From assembly GCA_936440205.1 (NCBI GenBank), contig OW387148.1:16733961-16797960 (forward strand): a stretch of 64,000 nt of DNA, written 5' to 3'. The stretch comes from Lepidonotus clava. Its lineage: Eukaryota; Annelida; Polychaeta; Phyllodocida; Polynoidae. Made by a program: the position numbers and the translations under genes. The notes beneath the pieces are model-generated. The model ran no database searches. It was not told the origin of the DNA and saw only the letters and a program-made list of their open reading frames with translations. Below are positions 39,129 to 51,646 of this stretch, in pieces; position 1 is the first letter of the stretch, and each line of letters begins with the position of its first letter.

Positions 39129-39691
39129 CTGTAATAGTATCAGAATTCGTAACAGGGACGTTGTATTGTTATTTTCACTTAAACTTGGATAGATATTGTA
39201 ATATTAAATGCATAATTATAGCTATAGAAAAATTGAGTGTTTCAATCAAATAGACAAGGGGGCAGACAAGGAGGTTATCCTTACCCTTACCAGATAAAAT
39301 AAAATTATTAAAAAATAACCCAAGCTTATTGTAGGTATAGATTAGCTTGGATTTCCATGGAACGTCACCTGGACAGTTTCATTATATCGGACTAGGTTAC
39401 CCATTTTCCACTGTAATAGTATGCGTCACTATGACAGCCAAAAACGAATAGATAATGATTAGTATAAAAATTAACCTTGTTTGATTTCAAATAATTATGT
39501 GGCAATTGTCTAACATGCAAATTGTAATTTGGCATTGTAATTCAACGTTCATATAATGCAAACTGTAGATGGATGGGTCAGCGAAATAGATTATACATTG
39601 TACTACCGTTCGCAAATATATTCGACTTAAGATCACGTACTTACATTATGTTGTGGAATTATTAGTCAATTACATAATAAGGAAACCTCAC
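39129..39691 (-). other. intron 1 of the giant gene (563 bp)
   Basis: GT-AG intron with donor ACAG|GTGAGG and acceptor TATTACAG|ATCCC. It splits a codon after its first base, giving an Asp at the junction (residue 613). It is AT-rich with no other feature seen. Confidence 0.9.
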
Positions 39692-41528
39692 CTGTATCTC
39701 TTCGAGGCTGATTCGTTGGATCCTCTTTTTCTAGGGCCTCAGGTGTGCAGTGGACGCTGGTCTCACCTGGCCGTCTCACCTGTGAGGGGCTGCCTTGAGT
39801 ACATGTGAGATTCACCTGTACACCGACCGACCCCTCTAATGCCTCGTCACGCCTCAATGAATCCACCCCCAACTCATCAATCTCAATCACCTTCACAGCA
39901 CCTGAGTCTGGGTTCCCGGGTGGGTGCTCATCACTGTCTTTAGTACCAGGGTGGTGGTCAACTTCTATGTCATTACAATCAGTTGTTTGATTAGGTTTCC
40001 CAGCTGATAAAGACCCAGTGCTTTCGTCGCTAGCTATCTTTCCTTCTGAGGAGTCCGATTCCTCTTTAATTCTAGACTTATCAAGTAGTATGTCAGATTG
40101 TAATTTTGATTCTGCTGCCTTATTTTGAACTGAAAGTTCTCCCAGAGATTTGTTTTGTGTCTTTGTACCTTGTTTGTGTGGGTGACCAAACCCAAATGCC
40201 GCTTGCCTTTCAGAAAGTTTATTCAAATTTGGTCTAGTTTCTGACTCAATGTGAGCTGCATTGTCCATTCCTGAGAGTCCAAGCGAGTTGCCCTGGACTT
40301 TAAACTCACTTGAATCCTGTTTACATGATCCATTTGAGTCCACTAAGCCACACTGGTTCACATTTTGAGCAGTATTCTCCTCTAGGTCAACCGACGCTGC
40401 ACTGTTAGTGGGCTTCGCGATCGGTGTGTTTGATTTGTGCATGGAGTCCGCCTGCTGCTTGGTCTCACCAACCATAGGGCGGGGCTTAGAAGATTGAGAT
40501 CCAAAAGACGGTATTCCAGTCCTTTTAGTTTTCGCAGGAGGAGTGTCCATTTGAGCGTTGTCTGATTTGACAGTTGTAGTTGAACTATTGTTACCATTTT
40601 CTTGCGGTAGATTTGACTGAGGTAAACTAGGTTTACTGCTAGAGTTCGCTTGAGGTCGCTTTAAGAAAGAAGGTAAAGTTCGTTTTTGCAGCTTAGGGCT
40701 AGACTTGGAACTACTTTTCTCCTCAGCCACCTTCGACTGACCGTCTAGCTTCCCTATTTGTGACGTCACTACCTTTGGAGGTACACAAATGGTGACGTAA
40801 TCAGACCTTGAGGTAGGGCTAGCAGCATCGGCCTCACTCTCCTTAACACCACCAGATTCAAGCTTCTGGTCTACGTCTACATTCAGAGTAAGCCCAGAAA
40901 GTTTAGGATCGGACTTGTCGACCTGTGACTGAACTTTGGAAGAGTCAGTTTTTGCTGAGTCACCACCTGTAGTAGTTTTGGCTTTAACCTTAAACCCAGG
41001 TGGCTGGAGAGTTCGTTTGGTGCCTGAAGACTCGGTTACTGGAGCATTTGTACAAGTCTTTTCTTGTTGTGTTTCAGCACCTTTGTGAGATAAATGTTCA
41101 GGGGGTTTAGAACCCCCCTTTGTGTCAGAAGAAGGTAGTTCCTTCTTCTCAGGGTCTGTAGTGACTTTCTTGGCTTTCTTAACCAAGCAAAACTGCGTAG
41201 GTCCTTTTAATACAGAAGGAGAGGGTATTCGTGGTCCTTGGTCTGAATCCTTCCTCCCTTGTGGGCTCGTGGAGGCTCTGAACAATTTAGCCTGTAGTTC
41301 CCTCACCAAGCCTCCTCCGCCACCCCCTCCTCCCTTATCGGGGTTCTTTTCAGGGGGTCGGGACGTTTTCCCGGGGTGTTGCCCCCCCTGGCATTCACCC
41401 CCGGAATCCATTTTTTTCTCCTCTGTTTTGTTGTCATTTTTGTCCGTTTTATCCACAAGGGGGCGCTTCTTCAAAAAGCCCCTCTTGCCAAAGAGAGGCA
41501 ACCGCGACTTCTTTGTGTCCTTATCCAT
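39692..41528 (-). CDS. giant low-complexity protein, first coding exon (residues 1-612)
   Basis: The start codon at 41528-41526 sits in the context CCGCCATGG, a strong Kozak match, and an in-frame TGA lies six bases upstream (TGA TCC GCC ATG), so the start is well fixed and any upstream exon is untranslated. The exon encodes 612 residues and one extra base. The N-terminus is basic, KKSRLPLFGKRGFLKKRP, with SRLP at 8-11; TKRTGIPSFGSQSSKPRP has TGIP at 337-340. Both match [ST]x[IL]P EB-binding motifs with basic neighbours. A run of eight Gly lies at about 66-73. The rest is Ser, Lys, Pro and Thr rich and predicted disordered. The N-terminal SRLPxF word recalls the start of CCSER coiled-coil serine-rich proteins, but that is weak evidence. 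It is spliced by GTGAGG to exon 2. Confidence 0.9.
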
Positions 41529-44500
41529 GGCGGATCACCAGCTCGTAAAGCATTTCATAATGGGGCAGAATAAATATATCCCAGTATCAGATATGACCCG
41601 GCAAGGCGACCTGCCTGTGTGCCTCCTCGTGTAGACATAGATCTGCGCCAGGACATGGGTGTATATTACTACGTCCCTTGTTGCGTAGGATTACCAACCT
41701 TTGCCTTATCCTCATTTATAATAGTTCACCTCAATCCCCCTCCGCTCTGACTACACTGTAATCCAGAGTATTGCCAGCGGAGATTAATGTTAATCCTTGT
41801 TAAACTGCAAATCCTAAAAGCCTTCCTCACTTCATATGAATCCAACCACGACTTATACTATACTTGTAGGAGTGGGTGTGTTTTGGGGTATATCCTTTCT
41901 GTCATCCTCTACACAGCCGACATGATGTGTTGTCTGCATGCTGGGGGTAGTATAACTGCGACTGGTTTGACTGGGGCAGGTGCTACAAGTCGATCCCCCA
42001 ATGTCTTACCTACAGGGGATCTTTTTGTTCAGACACCGTGGAGAGTGGGGATCCTAATAACGGGGCTGTCTGGTGATTAACCGAGATTACCGGCTCTCCT
42101 CTCGCCCCCTCTTCATATCCCATATCGTGCCATAGATCTCTACACGCATACACAAGACGGGACCTATTGGCATCACCGCAATTACTACATGCAACCCGAT
42201 CCCAGTCAGTTATAGAACCACACAGCAAGAGTCCAACCGGTTTGCGCTCCTGGCTTATCCGTTTAAATCTGCACAACAGTTATGTATTAATCCAGGTACG
42301 TACTGGAGTCCCTTTAATGCCTTCCCGATCGTTACTGCTATCTGGTGGGATCACAAGGTGTCGGTAACTTCAAAGGAGACACCTCTGGGGTCGACTCATA
42401 GATGGCGCTGACCACTGGGATCTTAATGGTGTAACTTGTGGCTGATAGCGGCATGGGAGAAGGCTTATCGTTCTGATGGCTTGTTTTACTGCGATCCCCT
42501 CACTGTAGGCATATATCACCTTTGAAGATAATCCTCAGAGTCTTGTGATGTATTCTTTGGATATCTCGAGGACTTGTGGTACAGTCCTTGGGGTCCTTGT
42601 GAAGAAGCTTTTATCATAGTATACTGACAGTTGCACATATTTGGGTTGTTATCATAATGCACTTCATGACTTGCTCTCGAATACTCCTTAATGTACTTCG
42701 CTTCTTACATGTTATTTTTCTTCATATATTTCGTCATCTATGTCTTATATTAAGCATTGGTTTCCATTGAGTTCATAAATCTGTGCCCGTTTTGAACCAC
42801 TATTCAGGTAACATGTACTGTGAGTCTGATGATAATCCAGCCTTTCAGTGGTAGAAGTGGCCTGTGTGGTCATGTTATTAATATCACTGATACAGGCGCT
42901 ACTTGCACTTATCGTCATACAGTCAGTTATAACACCTAACGCTAGCTGAGGCCTACCTGCCAAAAACCGCCGTGTCAATCACACCTTAATAGAGCCGGCC
43001 CCTCCTGCTGATGGCCGAATGATTCGCCTCCAGTAATGCATGTCCCTCCGACTCTACCAGCCATCAAACCGTCGTAAAACCGGGCTCCACGGGCCTCCAG
43101 GTAACACCTCCAGGTACTGAACCCAGACCGACGCCGTCCCACCTACACCAAACACTCTCCTGGGTAGATTTACCTGAGATGTTTTTTTTAATATTTTTTT
43201 GTCGCCAAAAGTATCCGGTGGGTAAAAAGAGGTGACTGAATCGGTCAATTTAATGGAGCAGCCGCCAGTCACTTTTCCGCCAGTTTTTGTGTTGTTTGTT
43301 GATATCGTAGGATTATTTTTCTCCCTGAGGTTTGGGGGATTGTAAATATCTGGTTCGTTCTGCACCAAAAAGTTTTCGATGTGTGAGCTCTGGGTTGATG
43401 CAGTCGCCACCACAGGTATCTCCGACACAGACTGGGTTGGTATAGGCGGCGTACACAGGACTACACCCACCTTGGTATGGGCTATGGGAGACGAACATTG
43501 GCTGTAGTCAGGCCAATCACCGCCAGGACATATCTAATTTTCCCGCCAGTCTATGTCAACCTGCTGATATCTTAACGACCTCCTTGATGGGTGAGTGATA
43601 ACAAGGGGAGGTTTATCTCCCTACCTGTTCGGATACAGACAGGTAGGGGACGCTGTATAGGTCCCAGCGAGGCAATACAGGTGTATATATGTCACAGCGT
43701 GACGTACACCGCAGATAGCCCGCGCTGAAGCCGTCCAAGCTTCCTGATTGGCCAATAATTAATACCCCCACAAAAAGGGGATAAAGCTGTCGGCGGTGGA
43801 AAAAATACCTGTACACACCTACATGCCAACACCTCTTTTTGTAGCCGCAAGGCGGCGTAACACTAACCGGAAGTGACACTTAGCGAGGTCGTAATTCCTC
43901 CAGGTTTTGGGGCCGGCGTCTTCTGGTGGTTTACCGCCAGGTGTCAGTGCAATCAGTCACGTGATTTGGTCGGCAGGTGGGGCACCCAGGGGTGAGCACA
44001 GGTCGACAGGTAGGTATGTAGATTACTGACTTACAGGTAGGCACCTAGGTATGTATATTACCGACTCACATGACGATGTATATCATCTACTAGGTGTCTG
44101 GATATTCCCACGCTGTTATAAATACTTTGAGCTATAAATAGTTCACGATCTGCTCGCCGGCGACGTGTGAGTTCCTGGTGTATTGCTCGTGAGGTGTATT
44201 TATGGTTGGTGGGAGATGTATGGGGCAGGCCTTATGCCATATGACACTGTGTGGGTTGTAAACCTACCCCTCATCCTGCGGATAAACCCATATTTCTTCC
44301 ACTCGCACCCCTCAGAGCACATCGAGTTACTCTTCGATCTGCTCAGTGTTACCCACGGACCAGCTCGCGAGCAGTAGAATATGGGTGGTCTGCACAGTCT
44401 ATCCACACTTGCCTCAATCCTTCCCCAGTCGACTGTAAAGATTATTATCGTGATAACTTATCCACCACTCCAAATTGGCGCACCGTGCAAGGCTGGGGGA

Positions 44501-46730
44501 AGTATGAATACACCTGGCGGTGAGTTATTATTAAATAACCCTGATTTACTGCACCGATCCGTAGGGTTGCTTGAGAAGTATCAACTTTTCTGGAGATTGA
44601 GATGTTGGTTGCCTGGTGGGTGTCAGTATGATCACCCTGAAGTTATTTCATCCGGGATAAGCTATCAAACGGCACACCTACAGCAGAGCATGTCCATCTG
44701 GTGGATCATATCCAGGACAATTCATAATCCGGGATAGAGAGATGGGATTTTGGGAAATCCGGGTACCGAAGTGACTCCTCAAACCGTCACCAGGGGGAGT
44801 AATCCTCGAGGTGGCACTAAGTGAAAGTTAACCCCACAGGATAGTACGTCATAACGTCACACACAGATGGCTCATTGATGTTATTTGTTTCTTCTAGGTC
44901 GACTTGCTCAAGAAAGATTGTTTATGTGAGAGTTTAGCTGCTACATCCAAAGTCCTTTTGTTATCAGCTGCTTCAGGAAATGTATGAACTGCTGGTTATG
45001 ACGCGTGAAATGATATGAGCTGCATGGATTGTACGGAATCAGGAGCAGAGTAAAGTATCTGTTGGTCCCCTATATCCTAATCTCCCGGTCCGTCCCTGGC
45101 GGGCGGTAATGAAGAACCCAGCACGCGGCAAAGCAGTAAATGCCAACCGGCCTTCTGATTGGATAAAATTCTGCTGCCAGGTGAGAGGTGAAGTTTTTAA
45201 CCGTCGCTGATTGGCCGATAATGTTACAGCTACGAGGCGGCGGGGTAGAATTGAAGATCGTCTGCTACTTCTTTTCCCGCGCTATCTGACGACTGCTGCC
45301 ATGGAGTCTGGTCGCGCCGCACAGACAGACAGGTCCGTGGGGGGCACGTTGGTAGCGCCTCTACCGGCGAGGATTCATAGTAGAGGGGGCAGAGCTTGTC
45401 AACATGGTGGATATACATGAAGATAGCATCGCTACATATCGGTTGGCCGAGGTTATAAACAGGCTGCCAAGTCCGTGGGTGTATATCTCCGTACCCTACA
45501 GATTTGCTCTCTCCCTGCCTGCCCTCTCATTCTTCCGCTATCCCTGTCATCTCCTCAGTACTTCCTCTTCGTGCCGTCCTCACCTGTGATACTCATATCT
45601 CCTGTAGATATCAGTCCCCTTTCATCTTTAGTATAGAGAAGAATCCCGCCTCCGTAGCATGGTAGTAGTGGTGAAGTATAGAAAGGGTCACCCACATTAT
45701 AGAGGTATACATGTATATGAGGCGGCGAATATACCTGTCGACCCAGCGGCTAGGAGACAGGCAGGCTAAGGTAATGTCAATACCTACTTATGTATATATA
45801 CATATGCATAACCGCAGTACACAAGAGTCCAACTAGGAAAGGCCGGCCAGAACATGATGTTGTTAGCTTGCCTCTCTGTACACAAATCCGAATAATCTAT
45901 GTACGGTTAAGTTATCGGTGGTCTATCCGAAATTTATTCTGGATCCCAACCAATCCCCGATGTATTTAAGATCATTTAATGAGATCCAACTCTATAGTAT
46001 GTCTGTGGAAAATCCTTTCGCTGGTAGGCATTTTCATTCGGATGATTCGGGGCTATATCAATGTGTCTATAAGTTAATGACAGCACTGCAGGGGGTCTGA
46101 GGTGATATAGAGCCCGAGGTCGGAGGCCGTGGGCTGAGGGTGTAGCGGTAAATGTGTCATGTGCCTGATAACCTCATTCAGGCCCCATCAAACTGAACGT
46201 CAGGTGGACGTAACGTAAGACCTGCCGCGCTCCGGGGGGTCCAGCACGTACCCAGCCTCTGCTTGGACCTGGATCCTTCCTCCCCAGATCCAACGTCAAG
46301 ATCCACTCTCCCCCCTGGGGCAGGGAACTCAAACTGGGGGATCCAATCCGATGACTTATAAACGGTTCAAAATACCTGTCACTCTTGCCAGTGAAAGGTC
46401 ACAGGATATAAAATTGCTTCCTCTGAAAGGGATTTGCCTCAGAGGCAAGTCTTGATGTTTAGCAGGTATCCTTTTCCAATCTTTTCCTTTGACACTGTAA
46501 GGTTTGTTGTATCTTGTTGGTTCAATCCCATCCACGAAACTTAAGCAATCTGAAGATCGGAAAAGCTTCACAAATAGCCCCTGGTCTGTTAACTTAATCC
46601 TAAGTTCTTTTCATGGATGCCTCTTCTGGTGGATAACGGTAAATAAACCCCTTTCTATCCTTGGCGGTATAACAGGTAATCCTTTGATCCTTGGCTGGTG
46701 CAGATCGTCTAATCAGGTGTGTTTGATCCC

Positions 46731-46772
46731 AGCGTCTCACCAGCGTCCTACCAGCGTCTAATCAGCGTCTCC
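46731..46772. repeat. short tandem repeat of AGCGTCTCACC-like units
   Basis: Four imperfect units of about 12 bp, each containing CAGCGTC or TCAGCGTCT. No function is apparent. Confidence 0.7.
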
Positions 46773-47889
46773 CCTGTATAGGGCCATATCCTCCAGGGCG
46801 TCCCTCCAGGATCTGAGGCCTTCTGACATCAAAGAGTGCCCACCAGGTAGCGCTGAAGGTGGGCCCAGGTAGGTCGCAGTCCACTTCCCCCTCAACCTGT
46901 AAAGATAACAGAAACATCTCATCAACTTATGATATCATAAACCAGCAGGATTCTGTGCGTTCACCAGAAAATATTTTTCCCATGCAAAATCCACAAAAAT
47001 GCTCCTTGTGGTTCACAAGTGATAAAGACTTATTACGCTAGATAAAGATGAAGTAAACGCATATCAATAACAGTAAGGGAAGTCTGCGTGAGGGAGGGCT
47101 ATAAGCAGAGGGTGCACGTTTCCCAGGGTAAACATCACGCGGGTTCCTATGTTGGCGTTGGATCACATTTCCATTTTATCACTTTCAAGTCTTATTAAAC
47201 ATAACGTATTGGTACAACCCGCCACCCCACTTTAGTGGCGGCGTCAAATAGAGTTTTTCTTACCTAACTCCGTCCTAAAACATGTATGTGCCGTGCGCGG
47301 CCTGTATACCAATAACCTACACTGCTGCCTGCAGGACATGACCAGCCGATGGATAGGTGGGCTACACAGGTGGAAGGGCCATTTTGTGGGTGTGAGGGCT
47401 TTTGAACAAAATTGATAAAATTGTATGGGTAGGCTTTTGGCGATCGACAATTCACGAATAGGATTCAGTATCTTACAATTGCATATTTGAGCTGATAGAC
47501 AACATTATTGGAAAACGACATTTCGATCATGTAGGCTCCAATTACCTATGGAGAATTTGGATCGTGTCTAACGATCGTGTCATACCCTTTAAGAGGGTCT
47601 ATATTCAAATCATGCAGAAGGACGGTAAGAAAAAGGAAACCTTACCCACAACTAACCCGATTTCTTAGAGGTAACAATTGCTTAGAATATATAGCCATAT
47701 TCAACAGGATCCGCGCTGCAAATCATTGAACTCCCTTTAAGGATTCCCCCTCTGTGCCTTGAACATGGCCTGTCCTCAGCAAGCTGCACCTTGCAGTGCG
47801 GGACATCGGGTAAATCAGAACCCCGCTCACGGCGCTGTGCATAAAACACCTCTTTGTAGTCAGGTCTCCGGCCCCTAAACCTCCACGTG

Positions 47890-47908
47890 CCCCCCCCCCC
47901 CCCCCCCC
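47890..47908. repeat. poly-C tract, 19 bp
   Basis: An uninterrupted C run next to a short GC-rich patch with CACGTG and TGACGTCACC words. Confidence 0.9.
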
Positions 47909-48452
47909 GTCAACCGGTGACGTCACCACCACGTGAGGCCGCCAGGGGAGGGCTAAGAAAGGCAACGTGCGCTCTGGGAGTGGGACAAACAACAAGTTTT
48001 AGGGGAAAACACTGAGCCCACTGAATTCTACATCAATTTCTTGTTGAATCTGTTTTTGTTTTTCCCTCAGATGTTCGGAAGTTTCTGGCATAAACATTCA
48101 AAAAGCGTTCAAAGTTTAAAGCCGAGCTGCAAGGAAAGCCTGGTAAACACGCTTGGCTGGTTGTATGTGCGTATGTTGTTCTATTTTCCAACTTGTCTCA
48201 AGTTTATAATTGCCAAGTCTTCGAGATTCGAAATTCACTATAAGACGTGCCTGCTCTACACATCCTACGACACGGTTCTCAGTATCTCAATACGCTACAC
48301 AATCAGGGCCAGGAGGTTTTAGGTCGTGCCGCGTTCCTGTATAGAACGTCTTCATGTAAACATTTTCCCATAATGTATCTCCATGCTTCTACATTTCCCC
48401 AATACCACATCTCCACGTTTATCATCCTTTTCAAATGCCTCGCGTCAAGTGC

Positions 48453-48516
48453 ACGTCATGTTTACCTGGCGTGACGTCACGGAGACGCGCGTGACGTGTT
48501 CTCACGTCACGCGGAT
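48453..48516. promoter_or_regulatory. cluster of CRE-like sites
   Basis: A perfect palindromic CRE, TGACGTCA, lies at 48472-48479. It is flanked within 65 bp by the half or variant sites CACGTCAT, CGTGACGTG and CACGTCACG. CREB/ATF-family bZIP factors bind this palindrome. The cluster is about 7 kb upstream of the start codon of the giant gene. Which gene it serves, if any, is unknown. Confidence 0.4.
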
Positions 48517-49152
48517 CACGATAAGCAGACGATAATCCACCGCCTCTCAGTGTGCCGCACGCTCCTCGAGCAGCAGACATTTAGAAGGGTTCCCGCCAAA
48601 TGTGTGGAGAGTCTCTGATCTCCAAGCAAAATAACCTTACTAATACAGACAATTAATCACCGACTGTCAGCTATGTTCGTCTTAACTCGCTCTATTCAAC
48701 ACAGGTATTATTATGGCCTCTATGGATATAAATTACATCTTTAATTGGCACTGTAGGTCCGAATAATACATGATCAATATTTAAGGTACTTGAGGTGTTG
48801 AAATGAATAGCGTTTGGACCAATTGTGACCGACCACTTTAGGAGTTTACATATGATCATTCTGATAAATTCAACCTTCATAATCTCAACAAGATTGCATA
48901 ATAGCAAAGGAATATCGCTTATAAACAAAAGTTGTATTCCACTGGGTTTTCCATTTTGAAAGTGACCCAGAATAGTGTGTACAATTTACCCAAACAATTA
49001 CTTTCATGTAGGATGCAAAGGGTAAACGGCATGTTAAGGATGAAGGTATTGCAGGTTTCTGGATGTCCCCGCCATTCCTACAATCCTCTCCTGGCATCAG
49101 GAATGCACGGTATCCGCCAGAGAGACGTACGTCGACGTTACTAAGACAGCTG

Positions 49153-49206
49153 TGACGTCACAACATGACGGTACTTGTCAAGACGTCACGGCTGATTAGT
49201 TGACGT
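49153..49206. promoter_or_regulatory. second cluster of CRE-like sites
   Basis: A perfect TGACGTCA at 49153-49160 is followed by CATGACGG, AGACGTCACG and TTGACGTC over about 50 bp. It lies about 670 bp from the previous cluster, which makes chance recurrence less likely. This is motif evidence only. Confidence 0.4.
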
Positions 49207-50508
49207 CTTTTTTCAGCTCACGTCGCCGACAATCCATTACAAATTAATTTCAATACAAACTCGTTTTGGCAGAGGGGAGATAGAGGAAGAGGCCAAATTC
49301 CTAAATTCTACTGCCACTGCCCATTGGAGCTGTGAGAAAAAGGCTGATAGTGTTGACCAGATGTTTTTAATGTTCGGGTTGTGCATTCAACAAGTAAGGG
49401 ATGCCTCCTCCTGGCATTGTTTGTCTTCTTTCTGAGATGGGAGTGGGATGGAAATGTTGACTTATTATTTCAATAGAAACCCCACTTCTTTACCAGCCCA
49501 CCAACCCCTGCTTACTTTGACATTACTACCATGACAACAATATTATTGAACGATTGTTGGGAATTAAGTAAGCTCAACGATTACATATCTATTATGGTCA
49601 TTGTCAATTGAAGGTGTCTTATTTGGAATCATATATCTTATTGTCTTCTTCTATCTGCTCATCTAATGAGGTAGTTCTGCCTAAAAGAACAATAGTGACT
49701 CACTAATAAACAAGAGGATTGTAGTTTATTTATTCCCTTTGACAATGGTTCACATGATAGATTGCCTTCTCCCCATACTTCACAATATCTAATACTTCCA
49801 TGCAACACTCCTTGCCCAAGGTTAACGTTATCCAACATCACAGAGTTGTTACTTAAAAACCTACAAGTAGTGACTGCACTGCCTTATACATACACTCTCA
49901 TGAGTTGGGCGTTCGGATGAGATATACATAGCCTGAGTTATGTTCATTACAGATGATGCTCCTATGCAGGCAGCACCAAAACTTGTGACTGCAAACCTCA
50001 TTTCTTTAACAGCTTCTTTACTGGTTACAACAAAGGAACCAAACCTCTAATGAAGTCCACTGTAATTGACTAACCTACGTACATTATTACATCCCATCTC
50101 GAGGTTTGCTTTACAGTGCACACCTTTTTCTAACGCCTATCTCCCCCTTTCATATATACCTGTACATTAACGACCCTAAAAACCTCTCCTTCCTGATTTA
50201 CGACTCGACAGGCGGGTGTCAGGGGGTGGCGCGCCACCTGGTGAGTAACTCGTGAGCTGCTCCCTACATACCTATAGACATACCCCCACACCTGCCGAGT
50301 CGCACCAGATAGATACACCTCTCTGGTCTCACCTATAGGCATGTTGGGAGTCACTCTATGGGGGCCGCCATCTTTGCCTATGACCCCCTAAAATGTCCCA
50401 GGCCCAAGCTTCTTCTTTTAGTGGGCGGGGGAGGGGGAGGGGGACTAGAGTAAACCTATCCAGCTGTATCAAAATATTAGCCTATCAAGGACCTGAACTT
50501 GATTGTTA

Positions 50509-51643
50509 TGCCGCGTCCCCACTTGGGCGATTAACGACGGCGACTAACGTTAGTCGCCCACCAATTAAGAAATTAGTACGTCGTCGGGCGACCAACTAGA
50601 TGCTGGTGAAAAATAAAGTTAGTCGCCACGTTGGGACGCTCTTGCTATGAAACTGGCGGCGACTAGAGGACAGATTGGTCCCCCAGCCCGTCTACTAACT
50701 GCATTAATCGGCGGCGACTAGAGAAAAATATTAAACATGTCAAATATTTTGCCCTAAACCCACGGCGACTAATGATTTAATCGCCAGACATAAGTTGGTC
50801 GCTGGGCTACTAACAACCTTAAAGCCTGGTCCCCACGTGGCGACTAAACCCCGGCGATTACTGCATTTCTGCGGCGATCAAGGAAGAAATATTAGTCGCT
50901 GGGTGTCTAACTAATTGCCGGGGTACCAAAAAATTAATCTCCACGTTGGGACGCTCTTGATATCAAACTGACGGCGACTAGAGGACCCACAAGTCGCCCT
51001 ACCCGCCGATTAACTGCCTTAATCGCCGGCGACTTGAGACAAATATTAAACATGTCAAATATTTTACCCAGAAACCACGGCAATTAGTGATTTGGTCGCC
51101 AGACATCACGGCGCCTTTGTATGCTAAATCGTCGGACGACTAAACCAGCCAGTATCACATTGGTCTCCGTCGAATTTTAAAAACTAATCGCCCTGTGGGG
51201 ACCAGGCTTAAGCCTGGTCCCCACGTGGCGACTTAACCCCGGCGATTAGTGCATTTCAGCGGCGACCAAGGAAGAAATATTGGTCGCTGGGTTTCTAACT
51301 AATCGCCGGGGTACAAAAAAATCTCCACGTTGGGACGCTCTTGATATCAAACTGACGGTGACTAGAGGACCCCCAAGTCGCCCTACCCATCGATTAACTG
51401 CCTTAATCGCCGGCGACTAGAGAGAAATATTAAACATGTCGAATATTTTGCCCAAAAACCACGGCGACTAGTGGTTAAATCGCCAGACATCAAGGCGCCA
51501 GTGTATGCTAAGTCGCTGGCCGACTAAACCACCTATTTTCGCGTTGGTCGCCGTAATATTTTTGCAAATTAATCGCCCTGTGGGGACCAGGCTTAAGTCG
51601 TCGCCGATTTTTGAAATTTAGTCGCCCAAGTGGGGACCAGGCA
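50509..51643. mobile_element. Harbinger-like miniature TIR element interrupted by related copies
   Basis: The ends are TGCC-GCG-TCCCCACTTGGGCGA and its inverted counterpart at 51621-51643, and the trinucleotide TTA flanks both sides (50506-50508 and 51644-51646). A 3-bp TWA target duplication is characteristic of PIF/Harbinger elements. Taking out the insert at 50823-51593 leaves about 361 bp, the size of one related unit. There is no transposase frame, so it is a nonautonomous element. The words GGCGACTA and TAGTCGCC recur throughout every unit. Confidence 0.8.
50823..51593. mobile_element. two abutting copies of a related miniature element nested in the one above
   Basis: The copies run about 50823-51208 and 51210-51593. 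Each starts AGCCTGGTCCCCACGTGG and ends with its inverse, CCACAGGG-type, running to CCAGGCT. The pair is flanked by TAA at 50820-50822 and at 51594-51596, again a TWA-type duplication. They share with the host element the words CCACGTTGGGACGCTCTTG and AAATATTAAACATGTC in the same order, so all three units descend from one ancestor. The junction between the two copies reads CCAGGCTTAAGCCTGG with no separate duplication, which suggests a tandem dimer inserted together or one copy duplicated in place. Confidence 0.8.
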
Positions 51644-51646
51644 TTA

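Larger units (their letters stand above)
41529..50505. other. upstream noncoding region
   Basis: This is 5' to the start codon of the minus-strand giant gene and should contain its promoter and any untranslated exons, but I cannot place a transcription start. Composition is more balanced than in the left part, especially 43000-45400. TATAAATA-like words occur at about 44117-44140 on the plus strand. Short frames exist (the longest is on the minus strand at 43470-43054), none of them convincing. It includes a four-copy 12-bp repeat, a C tract and two clusters of CRE-like sites, listed separately. Confidence 0.55.
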
